A stretch of 64,000 nt of DNA, from NCBI RefSeq assembly GCF_020905345.1, contig NZ_JAJJMO010000001.1, positions 2,790,001 to 2,854,000 of the forward strand. The letters are read 5' to 3'. Made by a program: the position numbers and the translations under genes. Positions 61,316 to 64,000 of the stretch are shown one piece after another. Source of the stretch: Flavobacterium pisciphilum. Its GTDB lineage: Bacteria > Bacteroidota > Bacteroidia > Flavobacteriales > Flavobacteriaceae. The notes below the pieces were generated by a model. It did no database searches and was not told where the DNA came from. It was given only the letters and a program-made list of their open reading frames with translations. Within the stretch, counting starts at the first letter, position 1. The number at the start of each line of letters is the position of its first letter.

Positions 61316-62311
61316 ATGAAGAAAAAGGGAGTTAATCCAACAAGTAATGAAGTTCCTAAAATTTACCGCAAAGCCTCTCAAAAAGACATCGATATTTGGT
61401 CAGCAGCTCGTGAAAGAGAAGAGCCTATGAAAGTTCGCGCACGTGAACTAGCGATTGCTCAAAAACTAGAAATGAAAATTTCAGATATTGAATTTCAAGG
61501 AGATGGCTCAAAAGCTACTTTTTATTATACTGCAAATGACAGAGTCGATTTTAGACTTTTAATTAAAGATTTCGCTAAAGAATTCAGTACCAGAGTCGAA
61601 ATGAAACAAGTTGGTTTCCGTCAGGAAGCTGCTCGTTTAGGTGGAATTGGTTCTTGCGGAAGAGAATTGTGTTGTTCTACTTGGTTAACTGACTTTAGAA
61701 GTGTGAATACCTCTGCAGCTCGTTACCAACAATTGTCTTTAAACCCGCAAAAATTAGCTGGACAATGTGGAAAACTAAAGTGTTGCTTAAATTATGAACT
61801 TGACACTTATATGGATGCTCTTAAGGATTTCCCAGACTATGACACTAAATTAGTTACTGAAAAAGGTGACGCTGTTTGTCAAAAACAAGATATTTTTAAA
61901 GGTTTAATGTGGTTTGCTTATACAAATAACTTTGCAAATTGGCATGTTTTAAAAATTGATCAGGTAAAAGAAATCATTGCCGAAAACAAACTTAAGAATA
62001 GAGTTTCTTCACTTGAAGATTTTGCAATAGAGGTTACTCAAGAACCTGAAAAAGACTTCAATAACGCTATGGGTCAAGAAAGTCTAACTCGTTTTGACCA
62101 ACCTAAGAGAAAGAAAAAACCAGCTAAGAAACGTAAAACTATTGGTGAAAATGCTGCTGTTGCTGCTACCCCTAACAATCAAGCACCAAGAGGTAATAAG
62201 CCAAACGGAAACAATAACAACAATAAGTCCAATAACAATGCTGCGAATGATAAGAAACCAGCAGGACCTAGAAAACCAATAATTATTACAAAAAATGAGA
62301 ATAAAAAATAG
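61316..62311 (+). CDS. ricT: regulatory Fe-S complex subunit RicT (PSP1 C-terminal part)
   Basis: PSP1 C-terminal domain protein of 331 residues. Blocks typical of RicT/YaaT: RLGGIGSCGRELCCSTWL, GQCGKLKCCLNYELD, NDRVDFRLLIKDFAKEF. In B. subtilis the RicAFT complex carries Fe-S clusters and controls RNase Y. The frame continues directly from the 61013-61315 part, separated only by one TAA; the two together would be a normal-length single protein of about 432 residues. Low-complexity Lys/Asn tail (about 265-320). The last 17 bp overlap gldH. Confidence 0.85.
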   Translation: MKKKGVNPTSNEVPKIYRKASQKDIDIWSAAREREEPMKVRARELAIAQKLEMKISDIEFQGDGSKATFYYTANDRVDFRLLIKDFAKEFSTRVEMKQVGFRQEAARLGGIGSCGRELCCSTWLTDFRSVNTSAARYQQLSLNPQKLAGQCGKLKCCLNYELDTYMDALKDFPDYDTKLVTEKGDAVCQKQDIFKGLMWFAYTNNFANWHVLKIDQVKEIIAENKLKNRVSSLEDFAIEVTQEPEKDFNNAMGQESLTRFDQPKRKKKPAKKRKTIGENAAVAATPNNQAPRGNKPNGNNNNNKSNNNAANDKKPAGPRKPIIITKNENKK

Positions 62312-62774
62312 CGGGATTCTTCTTTTAGTAGCTATACTTCTTTTTTCATGCGATAAAAAAAGAGTATTTGATGAATACAAATCTGTTGGATCTGCTTGGC
62401 ACAAAGACAGCATTGTAACATTTAATTTACCAGAATTAGATTCAACCAAACGATACAATTTATTTGTAAATTTGAGAGATAACAACAATTATCCTTTCAA
62501 TAATATATTTTTAATTGTTGCTATTGAAACCCAAAGCGGTTTTACCAAAGTAGATACCCTTGAGTATCAAATGGCACATCCTGATGGAACTTTAATGGGT
62601 AACGGATTTACGGACATAAAAGAGAGCAAACTCTTTTACAAAGAAGACGTTAAATTTAAAGGGAAGTACAAAGTTCATATCAAACAAGCCGTTAGAGAAT
62701 CAGGAAAAGTTCCTGGTGTACAACAACTTGAAGGAATTACTGATGTAGGTTTTAGAATTGAAAAAAAAGATTAG
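62295..62774 (+). CDS. gldH: gliding motility lipoprotein GldH
   Basis: Lipoprotein of 159 residues (signal peptide, lipobox LLFSC, C19) needed for gliding and for SprB-type secretion in Flavobacterium. Matching blocks: DEYKSVGSAWHKDSIVTFNL, NLFVNLRDNNNYPFNNIFLI and YQMAHPDGTLMGNGFTDIKE. Start overlaps the ricT stop by 17 bp. Together with ricT and the PBP it forms the conserved neighbourhood known for gldH in this family. Confidence 0.92.
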   Translation: MRIKNSGILLLVAILLFSCDKKRVFDEYKSVGSAWHKDSIVTFNLPELDSTKRYNLFVNLRDNNNYPFNNIFLIVAIETQSGFTKVDTLEYQMAHPDGTLMGNGFTDIKESKLFYKEDVKFKGKYKVHIKQAVRESGKVPGVQQLEGITDVGFRIEKKD

Positions 62775-62785
62775 AATAGATTTAT

Positions 62786-64000
62786 ATGGCTGCTAAAAAA
62801 AACAATCCAACAAAAACTGATAAAGACATAAATTATTACAAAAAGGCCTTTTGGAAAATTTTTGGCTACGGTTTATTAGGTGTTATTACCTTTTTCCTAT
62901 TTGCTTCATGGGGAATTTTTGGTTCTATGCCTTCATTTGAAGACTTAGAAAATCCAGATTCAAATTTGGCTACTGAAATCATCTCCTCAGATGGAGTTGT
63001 TATTGGTAAATATTTCCAAACAAACAGATCACAATTAAAATATTCTGACTTACCTAAAAGCTTAGTCGAAGCACTTGTAGCAACTGAAGATGAGCGTTTT
63101 TACGAACATTCAGGTATTGATGGTCGTGGAACATTAAGAGCCATTGCTAGTTTAGGAACTAGTGGAGGTGCAAGTACACTTACCCAGCAATTAGCGAAAC
63201 AATTGTTTCATGGAGAAGGATCTAAATTTTTGCCTTTTAGAATTGTACAAAAGGTAAAAGAATGGATTATTGCTATTCGTCTAGAAAGACAATATACTAA
63301 AAATGAAATCATTGCAATGTATTGCAACGTATATGATTTTGGTAATTACTCTGTTGGGGTAAGTTCTGCAGCGCAAACCTATTTCTCTAAAGAACCGAAA
63401 GATTTAACTATGGACGAATCGGCAATATTAGTTGGTATGTTCAAAAACTCAGGTTTATATAATCCAGTAAGAAACCCACAAGGGGTTAAAAATCGTCGTA
63501 ACGTTGTACTTAGCCAAATGGAAAAAGCAGGTATGATTACTAACGATCAGAAAAATAAATTGCAAGCACTTCCTATCTCATTGAAATTCAAATTAGAAAG
63601 CCACCGTGAAGGAACTGCAACTTACTTTAGAGAGTACTTACGTGACTACATGAAAAAATGGGTAGCTGAAAACAAAAAACCAGATGGTTCTGACTACAAC
63701 ATTTATAAAGATGGTCTAAAAATATACACTACTATCGATTCTAGAATGCAATTACACGCTGAAGAAGCTGTTTCTGCACACATGAAAAACCTGCAAGAAG
63801 AGTTTTTCCAACAATCAAAAACAAACAAAAATGCTCCTTTCGTTAATATTTCTGAAGCTGAAACGCAACGAATTATAAACCAAGCGATAAAATCTTCATA
63901 CCGTTGGTCAGTAATGAAAGCTGCTGATAAGAGCGATGAAGAAATCATAAAATCATTTAGCGAAAAAACAAAAATGACTGTATTTACTTGGAAAGGTGAA
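62786..64000 (+). CDS. class A penicillin-binding protein 1A (3' end outside window)
   Basis: Peptidoglycan glycosyltransferase/transpeptidase; 405 codons visible. One TM segment (about 24-44) and then the GT51 transglycosylase domain with catalytic E101 in ATEDERFYEHSG, GASTLTQQLAKQLFHG, and RRNVVLSQMEKAG. The transpeptidase domain begins at about residue 305 with GLKIYTTIDSRMQ and continues beyond the end. Start at ATG 62786, 11 bp after gldH. In the same operon as ricT and gldH. Confidence 0.94.
   Translation, partial: MAAKKNNPTKTDKDINYYKKAFWKIFGYGLLGVITFFLFASWGIFGSMPSFEDLENPDSNLATEIISSDGVVIGKYFQTNRSQLKYSDLPKSLVEALVATEDERFYEHSGIDGRGTLRAIASLGTSGGASTLTQQLAKQLFHGEGSKFLPFRIVQKVKEWIIAIRLERQYTKNEIIAMYCNVYDFGNYSVGVSSAAQTYFSKEPKDLTMDESAILVGMFKNSGLYNPVRNPQGVKNRRNVVLSQMEKAGMITNDQKNKLQALPISLKFKLESHREGTATYFREYLRDYMKKWVAENKKPDGSDYNIYKDGLKIYTTIDSRMQLHAEEAVSAHMKNLQEEFFQQSKTNKNAPFVNISEAETQRIINQAIKSSYRWSVMKAADKSDEEIIKSFSEKTKMTVFTWKGE

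Noticed and set aside
62084..62488. Minus-strand frame opposite ricT tail and gldH
   Set aside because: Arises from the low-complexity Lys/Asn codons of the ricT tail read in reverse.
1..64000. Prophage, integrative element, toxin-antitoxin or defence system
   Set aside because: No integrase, phage structural, restriction-modification, toxin-antitoxin pair or other defence genes were recognised; apart from the tRNA/GIY-YIG locus the gene content is housekeeping or transport.

Overview
The window is a 64 kb chromosomal segment of a low-GC Bacteroidota bacterium, almost certainly a Flavobacterium or close relative. The support is the gliding-motility lipoprotein GldH, a lycopene beta-cyclase, SusC-like and TonB-dependent receptors, DUF3078, DUF2480 and DUF5689 proteins, and promoters with the Bacteroidota -7 box TAnnTTTG and almost no Shine-Dalgarno sites. 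Both ends cut genes: an MBL-fold hydrolase at the left and a penicillin-binding protein 1A at the right.

Layout. 0.9-10.3 kb: a SUF iron-sulfur cluster locus (HesB/IscA-type carrier, sufB, sufC, sufD, sufS, sufE, a SufT-like DUF59 gene, DUF2480), interrupted by a four-helix-bundle gene and an inverted serine hydrolase. 10.4-23.3 kb: DUF3078 protein, HflX, a TonB receptor with a DUF5689 lipoprotein, an MFS transporter, two oxidoreductases and the site-2 protease RseP. 23.3-24.6 kb: two tRNA-Asn genes, a GIY-YIG gene ending in a duplicated 3' tRNA fragment, repeats and a regulator remnant. 24.6-32.6 kb: papain-like peptidase, SSB, a GNAT-nitrilase fusion, M28 peptidase and an epimerase. 32.6-39.7 kb: a 90-bp tandem repeat, two paralogous M13 metallopeptidases around an EamA transporter, and a SCO protein.

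39.8-53.0 kb is rich in metal homeostasis: feoA-feoB with a 40-aa Cys-rich partner, a DtxR/MntR-type repressor, an Nramp transporter fused to a UspA domain, a Zur-type Fur regulator divergent from a MerC/COG0523-GTPase/flavoprotein operon, then a TonB receptor and a periplasmic thioredoxin. I see two kinds of candidate operators: an 18-bp TTTTAG-N6-CTAAAA element at both mntH and the TonB receptor, and GCAAC-type inverted repeats in the Fur/MerC intergenic region. They overlap or abut the predicted promoter boxes, which suggests metal-dependent repression.

53.2-64.0 kb: lycopene cyclase, a TPR protein, a bacilliredoxin, a 0.7 kb cluster of degenerate repeats, the tRNA-uridine hydroxylation genes trhO and trhP with a ferredoxin (the two Trh proteins share a homologous C-terminal domain), a lipoprotein, a ricT gene split by a single in-frame TAA, gldH, and the start of a class A PBP.

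The most noteworthy observations are the trhO/trhP shared C-terminal domain, the ricT in-frame stop, the tRNA-Asn/GIY-YIG duplication, and the shared metal-operator architecture. All calls come from reading the sequence; no database search was possible.
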